A DNA stretch of 53,231 nucleotides, from positions 1-53,231 of the forward strand of contig PDHQ01000241.1 of NCBI GenBank assembly GCA_003339415.1, in the 5' to 3' direction. Position numbers and translations under genes: made by a program. Below, piece after piece: positions 40,401 through 53,231 of the stretch; position 1 is the first letter of the stretch, and each line of letters begins with the position of its first letter. This DNA comes from Ophiocordyceps camponoti-saundersi (nom. inval.) (Eukaryota; Ascomycota; Sordariomycetes; Hypocreales; Ophiocordycipitaceae). Under the pieces are notes generated by a model. It saw only the letters and a list, made by a program, of their open reading frames with translations. It ran no database searches and was not told the origin of the DNA.

Positions 40401-42940
40401 TTTACTAACTTAATAAAAATCGATAATACCCTTAACTAACTTTACTAAAAATTATAACTTATTATTAACTAAATAATATTATTTATCGCCTTTTCTTATT
40501 CTTATAAAGCGGCGTAGTTTACCCTAGCTATAGCTTTAGCTACTTAAATAGCTAAGTAAGCCCGGTATAAATATAAGTCCCTCTTTTCGGACTTCTTTTA
40601 ATAATAGCTTTAAAAGATAGCTTTTACTTAAAAAATAGCTATAAACTTAGTAAAATATACTTATTAGCGATCTTTCCTTTATATTATCGCTAGCTTACTT
40701 TTTAAGTTTTAATATATTAAGCGTTAAGCTTATATTTAAAGTAATCTTTCCTAAAATCCGGTCTATCTCCTTACGCTAAGGATAACTAATAAATCTTAAG
40801 CTAATAGTTATATAGCTAAAGCTAATATTTTAGCTAATTAGTTCTTTCCTTAGCTTCGTAATATACCCTTAACTAATACTAAACCGCTTAAACTTAAGTT
40901 CTCTATTAATATTAAAATTACTTAAACTAATATTTCTATAATATTTAAGTTAATAATTTTTTAGAAAATAGCTAAAATAGATAATATTTCTATTAAATTT
41001 CTTAAAATATATTACCTTATCCTTATTACCTAGCTAGCTATAATTTTCTAAGCGTATATATAATTTAATTATTTCTTACTTTAGCTATAGTCCGCTATTA
41101 TAATTATCTTATATAAGTTTAGAAAAAAACTAAAAGCTTACTAAAAAGTAAGTATTTATAAGCTTATATTCTTACTATATTATTTAAGTAAAATCTTAGA
41201 GATTATAGTAAGATAACGAATTACTAAGGCTACGGAGTTATACTAACTTTTTCCTAAAAGTTAGATAAGTAATAAGCGGAACTAGTTTATAAAGCTAGCT
41301 ATTTTTATAATTACTAAGCTTATTTAAGCTACCTAAGCTAAAAAAGGAGTAGCGTCCTTTTTATAATTTAATATTAAGGGAGCGTTTAATATTATATATT
41401 ATAATAAACTTATTACTAAACTTAAGTATTTAGGATTCCTAAACTAGATTTTAGCTTTCTTTAATAGCTATTTATAAGATTATACTTTCTAATTTCGCTT
41501 TAATAATAAGATTTTAAAACTATATTAGATTAAAACTAAAATTCCTTAAAGTTCGCCGCTCTCCGCTATCCTATTTATTTTATATATAGCCCTATTTTAT
41601 AACTAGCTAATATATAAGGAAAGAATATAAGTAATTAGTTTTATAAATAATATAAATTTTTTTAATATTAAGCCTAACTTTAAGATAACTATAAAATAGC
41701 TTTAAGCTATATAAGTTATATATAAATAATAAGCGTGTAATTATAATATAGAATTTAAGCTAAAGAAAAGTAAGCTTATATATTTTTCCTAGAAATATAC
41801 TTTAAAGATAAACCTAGTCTAACTAAAAGATTACTAAATTTACCTTATTTCTAAGGTAAGACTCTTAAGCGTTTAGATTTATTAGTAGCTATAGTAGAAA
41901 CCTTATTTACGAATTATATATACTAAGCTCCTTTACTAAAACCTCGCTTTTTCCCTTTTATTTATTTTTACTTAAAGTTACCCTCTTACCTAAGCTTACG
42001 AACTTTATATAAAGGTTATCTAGTTACTTATCGCGTATATTATTATTATATTTTATACTATTATTTTTATAAGCGGAAACTTACTAAGCTTAGCTAAAGC
42101 TTTAAAATTAAAATAGTTATAATATTTTAAGATAGTACTTAAAGCTTATAAAGCTACGCTTATTTATTACCTTAAAGCTAAATTTTAAGTTCCTTTACTT
42201 AATCTTTACTTAAATAAAAGGAAAACTAATACCCTCCGCTACTTAAAAGATATAATAATATTAAATAAAATCTAAACCGCTTTTAAAAATATCTTAAAGT
42301 TCCTATCGCGCTTCCCCCCTTATTAACTAATAAGATAATAAAAAGTTAAGTAACTATTAGAAGAATATATATATTAAGTTTAAATATAAATAAAACGTAA
42401 TATATTACCTTTAGATAAGAAGTTTATAATAAACTTTCTCTGCTAAGACTAAAAAGTATAATAAAAGGACTTTAAAAACTAACTATATATAAAATATTTT
42501 AAGCTTATTTTATTTCCTTCTAACTTCCCGCTTTACTTTAATAAGATAAAATCGCTTAAGAGATATAAAGATTTACTAAAATATATTAATATTATAATTA
42601 TATAACTCCGTACGGGTAAAATTAGTCTTAGAGAGTTTTTCTTTTATAAGCGTATATTAGAAATAGTCTCCCTTTTATATTAATATAGAATTAAACCGGA
42701 GAATATTTACTATTTACTTTTTCGATACCCTTAATTAGTTAAATAGCGCTATAAACTACCTTAGCCTATCTCTCGCTATAGCACCCTCTCCTTACTTACT
42801 ATTCTTACCTTACTAGCTACCGACTACTTAGTAAGGGGTTTTCCCCCGGGCCCGGCCCGGTTTTTCCCCTTTTCCTACCCTCTATATACCTAGATACCTT
42901 ATAAGTCCTTAAAGTAATATAATATATATATATATATTAG
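37440..42940 (+). mobile_element. Tad-like LINE, nearly full length, RIPed
   Basis: ORF1 spans about 38100-39650 with a fossil CX2CX4HX4C knuckle at 39013-39054. ORF2 follows. Its AP endonuclease has a block resembling FNLHHSLW near 40045. Its RT has a NIKGAFNIIYYNK block near 41370-41405, and the FADD box is now FINNI (41640-41654). The 3' UTR from 42774 contains a GGGGTTTTCCCCCGGGCCCG segment and ends in an AT-rich tail. It encodes target-primed reverse transcription machinery in its intact form but is dead here. The 5' end is uncertain (37.4-38.0 kb). Confidence 0.8.
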
Positions 42941-45154
42941 TTTTAGCTTACTAATACGCTTTACGCTAATACTCTTAAGTCTAACTAAGGCTAAATATAG
43001 CTTTATTTTATATAAATTACTATAACTATAATATTATTAATTTACCCGCCTTATTTATAATCTACTTTATATTTTAAAAGAATCTATATTTACTAAGTTT
43101 AAGTTATTATCTCCTCCCTTATCTAATAACTCCTTAACTTTTCTAGCTATCTTATTAGTAGAAATAACCGTAAACTAACGCTAGCCTTATAACGCGAGTT
43201 TACTTAGTATAAAGCTACTAAAACTTAAAGCGAGGTATATCTTACTTAGAGTTACTATTAGCGTAATAGCTTATAATAAATTTAGCGTAGTAGTTAGCTA
43301 TAAAGCGGTCGCCTATTATTATAATAAGCTTAGAGTAATAATTAGCTTAAGTAAAGTTACTTATTACTAAGATAAGCTTAAAGTAATAATAAGATTTAGT
43401 ATAGTAATAGGCCGCGTGCTATTAGGGGTAATTATTATTAGTATTAGTTTATTATTTTTATTAAGGAATAACTTATTTAATTTTAAGATCTCTAAATATT
43501 TTAGCGATAGCTTATAACTATAAAGCCCCCCCGCGCCTCCTCGATATTCCGCTAAAGTATAGCTTAAGTTTATATTTTTTTTAAAACTTTAAATTAGTAA
43601 AAGGTAAGTTATATTAAAAACTAAGTAACTAAAACTCTTAGCTAACGCTAAGCTATTAAGTAACTTAAGGTAAGGTAATTTTAAATATTTAAAAAATATA
43701 AAATTTAGCTAAATTTATTCTTATTATAATAATATTATAGTTTATTATAGCCGCGTAAATATTAGTAGCTATTATAGTAGCTGCTACCTTAACTAAAGTC
43801 TTCTTTATTATAAGTAACCTAGCTACCCCTTTATTAGTTAGGCTTATCTTTATTATATTTAGCGCTAGCGTAGCCTTTAACTTTAAAACTTTATTATTAC
43901 TAAAACTAACTTAGCGTAAGCTTCCTCCCTTACTCTCCTTAAAATATACCTTAGTAAGATATAAACGCTCTAAGTTAATAGTAAGAATAAGTAATAAGTT
44001 ATTATTATTATTATCTATATTTAATATAATTATAGGAGTCTTAAGCGTAGCGCGGGCCTTTTTCTTAGTAAGGCGCGTTTAGATTATAATAAAAGATATC
44101 TATTTTTTATTTTTACTTTTTAAAAGCGCTATAAGCGCCGCCTTAGTAAGCTTCGTTATCGCTAGCTTATATATCTTACTTACCTTATAAGTTATATCTA
44201 CCCTTACCTTAGGCGGAGCTTAAGCTAGCTTTTCTAGCTTCTTAAGTATTATTATTATTTTCTTACTTAAATTTAATATATTATAAGCTATATTTATAAA
44301 ACTTAAAGTTTATTAATTAATATAAGTATTAACTTACTTTAAGGTAGCGTAGATTAATTTAAGTATAAAGATAGATATCTCCCCCCCCTTTTCCCTCCGC
44401 CTTTTTTACCTCTTTTATAACCTTAGTATAGATACCTTTTAAAGCGTTTTTTACCTTAACTATATTCTTATAAATATAGCTTTAGCTTAAATTTTAAATT
44501 AAGGTAAGATTCTCCTTAGCTATAGCTTATACCCCTCCGAACTTTTATTATTTATTATAACGCTTAGCTTATATAATATATAGTTTCTTAGTATTATCTT
44601 TAAATTAGGAATATATAAGTATATAGGTAAAATTTATCTAAATATAAGTAATATACGCGCGCGCGTTTATAGCTACTAAATATTAGCTTAATTTTATTAA
44701 TATATAGCTTAAATAAGGCGTAACTTATTTAGCTAATCTTAATAGCTAGTATATAAATAGCGAACGCGGTTCTAAGTAAGTTTAGAAATATAACTATTAT
44801 AAAGCGTAGCTTATTTATTATTAGTTTTTATATTATAATTATAAGCTATTATTATTATAATAAGGGAAATTAAAGTTAATATTATTTATAAAAAAAAAGG
44901 GCCTTATATTATATAAGCTATAAGATTTTATACCTTATAATAGCTTACTTACTAATTATAAGGCGCTACGGTATATATTAGTATATACCTTTTTATTTTA
45001 TAGCGGTATATACCTTTTTCCCTTATTAGGGTTTTAGCTTATATTTGCTCTTTTATAGCTAAGGTTCGCGGCCGCTTCTATTTTAGTAACTTTTAAACCT
45101 TAGCTTAATTTACCCTAAACCCGCTATTATAACCTAGCGGACTAGCACGAGGCC
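42941..45154 (-). pseudogene. Unidentified RIPed segment, coding-like on the minus strand
   Basis: This lies between two copies of the same LINE 3' end. The minus strand carries more open, Gln/Lys/Ser-rich stretches (about 44600 down to 43000), such as NKIARKVKELLDKGGDN near 43120-43170. I recognise no domain. It might be the Gag-like ORF of another retroelement inserted here. Confidence 0.4.
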
Positions 45155-45320
45155 CGCTATAGCACCCTCTCTTTACTTACTATTCTTACCTTACTAGCTA
45201 TTAATTACTTAGTAAGGGGTTTTCCCCTAGGCCCGGCCCGGTTTTTCCCCTCTTCTTACCCTTTATATACTTAGATACCTTATAAGTCCTTAAAGTAAAA
45301 ATAATATATATATATAAAAA
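45155..45320 (+). repeat. Second copy of the LINE 3' end
   Basis: It matches 42774-42940 closely (CGCTATAGCACCCTCTC, then the GGGGTTTTCCCC / GGCCCGGCCCGG segment, then CTTATAAGTCCTTAAAGTAA), followed by an AT-rich tail. The match does not extend upstream, as expected for a strongly 5'-truncated LINE insertion. Confidence 0.85.
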
Positions 45321-45839
45321 GGGTATTAGTATAAGCTTTATAATAAAGTAGTAAGGAAGCTTTTTAAAAAAGAATTAAGTTATTAAATAAAATTTTAATA
45401 ATATAACTATATATAAAAAAATATTATTTTAAAACTTAGTAAAATTTACTAATAATTATTATTAATAATATAATAAATATAAACTAAATTAATAATAAAA
45501 ATATAATAATATAGGTAGAGATTTTTAATAGTAAACTATATACGCTAAAAGTTTAATTTTAATAATATTTTAAATATTACTAACTTAAATATATCGCTAA
45601 ATATTATATAATAAAGTTATAATATAATAAATATTTTACTATTTTATATATAAAAAGTAAATTTATTTACTTTATAGCTTATAAGAAAAAATTATATTAT
45701 TACTTTTTTTATTAAAAGTTTTATTTTAAGTAAAATTAACTTTATTTTAAAATAAGAGCGATATAAGACCGGGCGAAAAACGTATATATTACTTAACTTT
45801 AAAAGTTTATAAATTAGAATTTTATATATATTACCCTTT

Positions 45840-47560
45840 CTCCCTTTTTAGCACTAACTAGAAATTAATAATAGCTAAAATAAAAATATTAAAAAGCGAA
45901 TATAATAATACCTTTTCTTTTAACTTTAACTTTATACTTATTTATAGCTTTACTATAATAGTTTAGCTATTTTTTAAGATTAGCTATTATAAAATTTATT
46001 ATAAAATAATAAAACTTTTATATATTTTTAAGCTATACTAATAAGGCTTTAATAAATTTAATTATTAAAGCTATTTTAATTAAATATTAAGATTTAGTTT
46101 ATAATAATAATAATAGCTAAAAAGATAAGTAAATTATATAAACTTTATACTAAACTTAGTTTATATATATTCTTATTATTATAAAGTCCGCTTTAAGGGA
46201 AATATTAGCTTTTAAATTACTAATTAATACTTAACTTATTAAATATATAAAATACTAAGTATAGGCAAGGTTTAACCTAAAGCTAAGATAATATTTAAGG
46301 GGAGGGTTTTACTTTAAGTTTTCTAGTTTTTCCCCCTTTTAAAATATATATAAAATAGTTTTAAGCTATATAAGGTATATTAGCGTATAAATTATTCTTA
46401 TTATTTTTATAATAAAGATAAGCTAATTTAAACTTTATTATAAAAGAATCCCTTACTTAAATCTTTATTTTTATTATTATTAAAACCGCTAACTAAATTA
46501 ACGCCGCCCTTAACTACTTTTATAATAAATTATAATAAGTTATCTAAACTATTATACCTTTTTATACTTTAATATTTAAAAAAAAGTAAACTTAATATAC
46601 CTTAATAGTTACCTACGCTATTAAGAACGTTAAATAAGCTAGGCGTTATTATTATAATTCTTTATTTAAATATAACTAGCTATAATTATAAAAATCTACT
46701 TATAATTAAAAAAAGAGAATTACTTATTTTTATTAAGCTAACTAGCGTTCCTTCTTATACTTTATTAATAATAATTTTAGATAATTTTAATATATAAAGT
46801 ATTAAGCGCGGCTTTATAATAAACTACTAGCTAAGCTTATTTACTTCCTAGCCTTATAAGACTTAGGTAAGGGAGGGGCTATATTTTTTAAAAATAAAGC
46901 CCGCGTTTTAGCGGATAGGTTTTTCCCCCCCGTTTTTAACTTCCCCTTAATAAATAATAAAACGCCTAAACTTAGCTTCCTTATAAAATAATATATTATT
47001 ATAAATAATATTTTAGCTACTTTTTATATTATATTACCGTAAAAGGTAACTAAGTTAAACTAGATCCTAACTAGCTTTTTTAAGATATATTACTTAATCT
47101 TTTATATATAGCTTACTTATATTTTTTACGCTTACTTTTAGCTTAGCTATTTCCTAAGTTAACTTTATATTATTATCGTAATTATATTATATAAGTAAGG
47201 GAAGAAGCTAGAAGTTTACCGGTAAGCTAATAGTTATAAGCTAATCTCCCTTTTATATTACTTTAGTAAAATACTTAAATTTATTATAAGTAAAAAGTTA
47301 TCTAATACTACTAAACTATATTAGCTTTTTCCTATTAGTTAAATAAGTAATAAATAAAATAAGTTAACGAAACTAGCTATTTTTATAATTATAAAACTTA
47401 TTTAAGCTATCTAAGCTAAAAAAAGTTACCTTTTTCTTATAACTTAATATAAAAGGAGCTTTTAACGCGATTTATTATAATAAATATATTACTTTATAAA
47501 CTTATATATATAAGGTATTTTACTTAGATTTATACTTTCTTATAAAGCTATCTTAGCTAT
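45840..47560 (+). pseudogene. Third LINE fragment, RT region
   Basis: About 47180-47500 reads like the RT of the copy at 41.2-41.4 kb, including a NIKGAFNAIYYNK-type block at about 47445-47485. Upstream is ORF2-like but very degraded. It ends abruptly near 47560, before unrelated sequence. Confidence 0.6.
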
Positions 47561-48000
47561 TATTTCTTATAATAAATATAAAGGGGTATAGAGAGATAAT
47601 ATCTAATACTTAACTTTTTTCTTTTTATAAAAAGATATATTAAATAAAAAGGTATCGTATAAAGAAAAAACTTTATTTTCCTAAAAGGTAAATATTTCTA
47701 AAGAAAAATAATCGTATAATATTAAATAAGTATATAATCGAAAAAATCTCTAAAAGTAAATAACGCTTATAATACTATAATAAAAAAAGATTAAGAAAAT
47801 AAGCTACTAGCTAAAAAATAAAAATTAGGTTATTATATAATTTAATCTATAGCGCGTTTTTATAAAGTTTTATTATAAAAGTCTCTTATAGTTATAATAT
47901 TAAGAAAAATAAGTAGAAAACTAACTTTCTATAACTTTATATTAAAAATATTAAAAGATATTACGAAAAATAGGAATTAAAAATCGGATTCTGCCGCCTC

Positions 48001-48090
48001 TTACCGCTTTTAGAGGGGTATAAAAACCCCTCCTTACTCCCTCTCTCTCTCTCTCTTTTTCTTTTCCTTTTTTTTTCTTTCTTTTTTAAG
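48001..48090 (+). promoter_or_regulatory. Promoter-like TATA box and CT-rich tract
   Basis: TATAAAA at 48019-48025 sits in the loop of an AGGGGT/ACCCCT inverted repeat. It is followed by a (CT)n and poly-pyrimidine tract at 48038-48086, a common fungal core-promoter arrangement. It lies ahead of the unidentified ORF region and probably served it. Confidence 0.5.
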
Positions 48091-48749
48091 CTAATTAACG
48101 AAAACGATAATAATAATTAGAAAAATCTTTAATAAAAATTAATAAGTTATATAATATACTTAAGTTATTTTTATTAATAATTATTAGTTATATAATATAC
48201 CTCCTTATCCCGATAATATTATAGCTTATTAACTTAGGTTTTATTAAGTTTATATACCTTATAATAAGGAGGATAATTAGCGCTTTATATAGTAAATATT
48301 CTTAAATATAAAAAAGAAAAATCTAGCTATTATATAATAATAATATTAATAGGAAAGTAGTAAGCGAAAATTTAACTAATAGCTATACTATTATTTAATA
48401 TTTTTATTTACTTTAATAATACTTAAGATTTTAAGCGTATTAAGGCTATTATTATCTAATAACTAAGTTATTTTCTAGTAATCTTACTTATAAGTTATAG
48501 CGAGGTAATAATAAAATTATATTATATTTACGCTAAAAATCCCTACCTATTTAATATATATTAGATAAATAATAATAAAGCTTATATTACTTATATATAA
48601 TAGTCCTATATAATAAAATATTTTTTTATATAATAAAGCTAAGCGTTATAAACTCCTAGGCTAGTATTTTATATTTTAGTAACTATTCTTATTAAGTTAC
48701 CTAATAGATAATAGCGGGGATAGGTAATAATAGTACTAAGCGGAGCGCC

Positions 48750-51700
48750 TCTTAACGCGGAGGAGTATATTATTATCTCGGATAACGAGTAATAGGGGGC
48801 GGGGGTAAAAAAGAAATAATAGTAAAGTTAGACGATAAGGAAAAAGGAAAAGAAAAAAAATTAAAAAAAAAGAAAAAAAAATTAGGCGTTTAGGACTTAT
48901 AGCTTTACTTTTTTTTTAAAAAAAAATTAAGCGTAGGGGTTAGATAATACTTAGAAAGAATTAATAATAATTTTCGTATAAAAATAATAAAAAAAAATAT
49001 AAAAATATAAAAAAAATAAAAAAGTAAAGATAGAGGGTTAGATAAAGTAAAGATATAAGAAAGAAAAAAGTATAAGTTTTATATAACTTAAGTAAATTAT
49101 TAGATAATAGCTTTAATCTATAACTTATAAGAATTTATAAAAATAAAAGTTAATAAGGCTAAGTTAGGGCTATTTTTAATATAAGTATTAGCCGGGTTAT
49201 TCTTACTATTAATTTATTATATTTTTAAAATTTCCTTATACTTATATAACTTATAAATAGCTATAATATCGATTATTAGCTATTTTTCTATTATTAAGCC
49301 GAGCTTTATTAGGTAATTATATAACGAATATAAGTTTATATAAAGAATAAAGGGGATTAAAAGTATACTTAGGGATTATATAATAGCTTAAATAGTCGAG
49401 TAAAAAGCTAGGCCGATATTAACGCCGTTTACTATATTATAAAGTTCGCTTACTAAAATACTTTAAGTAACCTTTTTATATTTCGTAAAAGTTTAGTAGA
49501 GGATATTACCTTATATAATAAATAAGTTAAAAGACTAGTTTTTCCTTACTAAGGATAATTAAGGTGCTAAGCTATAAGGTAAGGTTCCTATTATTTATAA
49601 ATAACCTATTTATAAAAATAAATAGTTTTATATAAGATAAGTTAAGCGGAATAAACTATAAACTATAGGTAATATTATTAATTTATTATTAAATATATTT
49701 ATTAAGGGCTAAAATATCCTATAAGGAAGGATCGGTTACTTAAGCAGCTACCGTAAGGTTATATAACGCCTTTAGTTAATAGGTAAAAGTAATATATATT
49801 TTTTAAGCTCGCTAGCTAATAAAGTCCTACGAGGTAATATCGGCGGTTAAGTTAATAACGTAAAAGCCCTTTACTTATCTTTTCTATATAAGAACGATAT
49901 TATACGATTTGCGCGTAATACGATTACTATTAAAGTTAATAAATAAGCTATTAGTAAAGAATATTTTAAGCTTCGTATAAAGCTTTGCCTATTTTAACTT
50001 ATTTTCCTTAAGTTTAAAGAATATATTAGATATAAAAAAGAATATATTATCTATTTATAAGCTTATTATTCTAAATAAGTTAAGGCTAGCTATTATAAAT
50101 AAAAGATATAGATTATACGATAAGAGCGTTATATAAAAGTTTATATAATAATAATTATAATATATCTTAAATTAGTATAATTTTAATTTTACTAGCTTAT
50201 ATAGTAGCTTCTTAATATATAAAAAAGTATAAGGTAAATATTAATTTTATAGTTTTTTAGGAAAGTATATATATATCGTATAATTTAAAAAATTAGCAAA
50301 CTATATATATACTTACGTAATATCTTATAGTTCGCCTTAATAGTTATATAACTTTATAAAAGTAAGTTTAAAGGTAAGAAGGAGGCGCTATAATATATAT
50401 AGAATTATAGGTAATTATATAAGGATTTCCTCTTTACTATTATCTCTATAGCTAAATAACTAAGCGGGACTTTTCGTAAGGGCTATTATTTAAGTTTTTT
50501 ATTTCTTATACGAGACGCGTTTTAAAAATATATCTTATAAGGTCCGAGGAAAAGTTATATTAGATAAAAGTAAAAACTTCCTATATAAAAAAGGTATTAA
50601 TTTCCTTATAATTAGAGGCTTTAAATAGTTATCCTAAAATAGTAATAATACCTTATTACTATAATTATACGGTAAATACGTAATTATCTTTTTCTTTTAT
50701 AATAACGAATATAAAGGGAAAAGCTTTATATAAGTTTTTATTATATAGAGGTATAATTATAATTTCGAACTATACCTTTTTCTCTATAGGTATAATAAGA
50801 AGGGAGCGGAGATAGGGTTTAACTTATATTATATAAAATTTAGTTAGTTTTATAAGGAGTTTAAGGATAATATCTTAGCTATCGAAACTAAAAATATAAA
50901 AAAAACCTTACTATTTATCCTTTTTACGCTAAATAAGAACTTCGCTTTAAAAGGGAAATAATAAGATATTATATAAGTTAGGTTTATTTTAAGTATAAAG
51001 AGCGCGTAAAATATCCGCTTAAGCCTTAATTTATTATACTTATTTTATAGCGCGCTAAATTACTTAGGCTCTTATAATAATATTAGGGGCTAGGGGTAAG
51101 TTATACGAAATATAAAAATAAGCGCTAAAAATAAAAAATATTAAGATAAGGCTATCTAATCTAGCTATATTATTAATAGCTTTAATAGCTATTTAAAAAA
51201 TAATTACGTTATCGGTTTTAATACTAATTTCCTATTATAAGATATCGTACGCTTACTTAAGAGGGGCGTATATATATTTAACCTTACCGATCGCTTAATA
51301 TACTTTAACGGGCATTTTTTTATATATAATACTAAGTAGTTTCGCGTTTATACGAAACTTTAAAGAGGAAAAGTTAGTCCTAATATTATAGGAGATAATA
51401 TCTAATAAGCTTTAGTATATATAAATCTAGCACTTATATAAAGTATTTTAAATATCTACTATTAATATATTTTATACGAAGGCGGTAGCTTAGAAAAATA
51501 TAGCTTCGTTAATAGCGTATAGGACTAGCTTATTATTAAGGTAAAAAATATTAATAACTAGTAAGTAATTAAAATTATAGTTATTTTTAAAAAAGAATTT
51601 AAATCGCCGAGATTTTAAGTTATATAATTAGTATTAGTAATATAAATATTAGATTAACTTAAGGGCTATAAGGATTATATCTAAAAAACTAGCCTTTTTT

Positions 51701-52900
51701 AGTAAATTATAAAGCTATTATATATAGGGGTAGCTAAAATATTAATTAAGCTATTATAACTCTTATTTTATATAATATAATATAAATTCTTATTTTAAGA
51801 TATTAAAAAATAAATATCCCTATTTCCTAATAATAGGAATTATTATATTATTATATTATACGATAATATCCCTTATATTATCGTAGAAAGTATAAAAGCG
51901 GTTAGTATCTTTAAGATAGAAAAGGAATAAGGTAGAAGTATTAAGAATATAGTAAAGGACTTTGCTAAGAGGGTTTCGTATAATAATAGTTCTAATTAGC
52001 TTAGTAAGTTTTAAGAAGCTAAAATAAATTATATTCTTAGTTAAGGTCTAGTTAATAATTATATAAGGGTATTCCCGGACGTAAGCTTCTACTTATAGTT
52101 TACTTACGGTTAAGATTTACCTAGCTCCTATATTTTAAAGCTTACCTTAATATATCGTACGATATATATTAGAAAGGAGGAATTATTCCGCGGGAATTAC
52201 TAAGGCTTTTAGTTAATAGATATTATCGCTAATAAGGTAGTATATATAAGCTATTATAATAAAAAATAAAACTATATTTTCGCCGCTAATAATTTTTTCT
52301 TTAATATTAGAGTTTTTATTATATAATTATAAAAATTAGGAATTTTATTTATTAAAACCTTTATATAATAAGAGGAATATACTAAATTCTTCCTCTATAA
52401 GGGGGTCCTAGCTAGTTTCTTTATAACTAGTAAGGTATTACTTACGTACGCGTTAGATATTATCTAACTTATAGTTTGTAAACTAATATCTTTCCTTTTT
52501 ATATATAAAGTACCTTTATAATATATAAGGTTAGAATTAGCGTCGCTATAAGGAAAAATATTATATAAGGGGCGATCGTTATTAGCAGAGAGTAAAAGAA
52601 AATTATCTAAAGTTCGTATAATACTTATTATAATTAAGGTAGCGTTATTTGATAAAAAACTAATTAGTAGTTTTATTCGTAGCGATAGTAAGGGAGGAAT
52701 AGAGGCGATTAATAAATATTTCGTATAATATATTTTAGAATATTATAGCTAATTTAAGTTCTAAAACGCTGCGATAAGCTTATATAATAATAGTAAGAAA
52801 TTACTTTTCTCCTTAATAATTAAGTTTAAGAGCTTATTAAATAAGTTAAAATTTATTAAGAAAAGTATTAAGTAAATTTATTATAGTTTTATTAAGGTTT
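48750..52900 (+). pseudogene. Unidentified long RIPed ORF region
   Basis: A Lys-rich segment (48830-49080) is followed by a long + frame, clearest from about 49730 to 51600. Its stops are almost all TAA/TAG, as RIP of Gln/Trp codons would give. Many stretches are open for 20-40 codons, including a GGSLEKYSFVNSV block near 51481. No RT, integrase, transposase DDE, helicase or tyrosine-recombinase motif could be placed. The ancestral protein would exceed 600 residues and may exceed 1000. Frame continuity after 51700 is less certain. Its terminal repeats were not found. Confidence 0.45.
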
Positions 52901-53053
52901 TCTTATTATACGATATTAAAAGAAAGAGTAGTTTAATTTATCTAATATAACGAATAGTTTATATAAGTATTAAAGTATATATTTAAAAAAGTATAAATTT
53001 TATCCTATTATTTATCCGATCTAATAAAGTATAAATAATAGTTCTAAGCTTTA

Positions 53054-53231
53054 TGTTACGGATCGTACCCGTAATTACCTAATCTTACCCGTAGCCCTTA
53101 ATCTAAGCTTCTAAAGGTAAAGAGAAAAGGGGTAATAAGAAGGTAAGGGGCTTTACTTACTTTAACCGGGCAGTAGGTAGCCGGAATAGGAAATTCACAA
53201 AGCACAAATAAGTAAGAACTTCCTAAATAGG
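53054..53231 (-). repeat. Minus-strand LTR end of the first gypsy family, truncated by window edge
   Basis: The reverse complement matches the last 178 bp of the LTRs at 2222-3072 and 9498-10348 and begins with the intact terminus TGTTACGG. It is less mutated: it keeps CACAAAGCACAAATAAG and GGGCAGTAGG where the other copies have TA. It is either a solo LTR or the 3' end of an element that continues to the right. Confidence 0.92.

Noticed and set aside
49900..51700. Assigning the unidentified ORF to telomere-linked RecQ-like proteins or a tyrosine recombinase
   Set aside because: No helicase motif or catalytic Arg/Tyr set could be placed, and resemblance to those families was too weak to support a name.

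Overview
The window looks like nuclear DNA of a filamentous ascomycete (Pezizomycotina, probably a Sordariomycete). The evidence is short GT-AG introns of 63-72 bp in the intact genes, Ty3/gypsy chromovirus, Ty1/copia and Tad-like LINE remnants, and an extreme repeat-induced point mutation (RIP) signature. Over most of the window CpA and TpG are almost absent, TpA is in great excess, and CpG survives. RIP makes exactly this pattern (C to T at CpA). The taxonomic placement is inference.

Layout. (1) 1-11150 is a RIP-degraded AT-rich block. It holds a (TAA)n tract, a tandem repeat (1445-1920) and a complete but dead Ty3/gypsy chromovirus at 2222-10348, with two 851-bp LTRs and a matching TTTAT target duplication. 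(2) 11190-14353 and 20264-21837 are one normal-composition gene island. It has a small single-pass membrane protein gene (11593-12170, +, one intron), a convergent peroxisomal 4-coumarate:CoA-ligase-like adenylate-forming enzyme (12251-14103, -, four exons, C-terminal AKL) and a small unrecognised gene (20642-20992, -). (3) The island is split by a 5.9-kb Ty1/copia element (14354-20263; 150-bp LTRs, GAGAC target duplication). Its interior is heavily RIPed, but mutation stops inside the LTRs and does not reach the neighbouring genes. (4) 21838-53231 is a second graveyard of nested elements. It holds a minus-strand gypsy pol remnant (about 23.6-25.3 kb), a Tad-like LINE (25.6-27.9 kb) cut by a 9.4-kb gypsy element (27927-37310) that carries an extra antisense coding remnant, a longer LINE copy (37.4-42.9 kb), a further LINE 3' end and fragment (45.2-47.6 kb), and an unidentified RIPed ORF region with its own promoter-like sequence (48.0-52.9 kb). 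A minus-strand copy of the first element's LTR runs off the window end (53054-53231).

The three intact genes show no obvious functional link. The ligase-like enzyme is the only one with a confident biochemical assignment: CoA-thioester formation in peroxisomes. The most interesting unexplained items are the unidentified 48-53 kb ORF, the antisense ORF inside the gypsy element, and an un-RIPed GC-rich pocket with a perfect hairpin and direct repeats at 22728-22860. Coordinates of degraded coding regions are approximate because all reading frames are broken by RIP stops.
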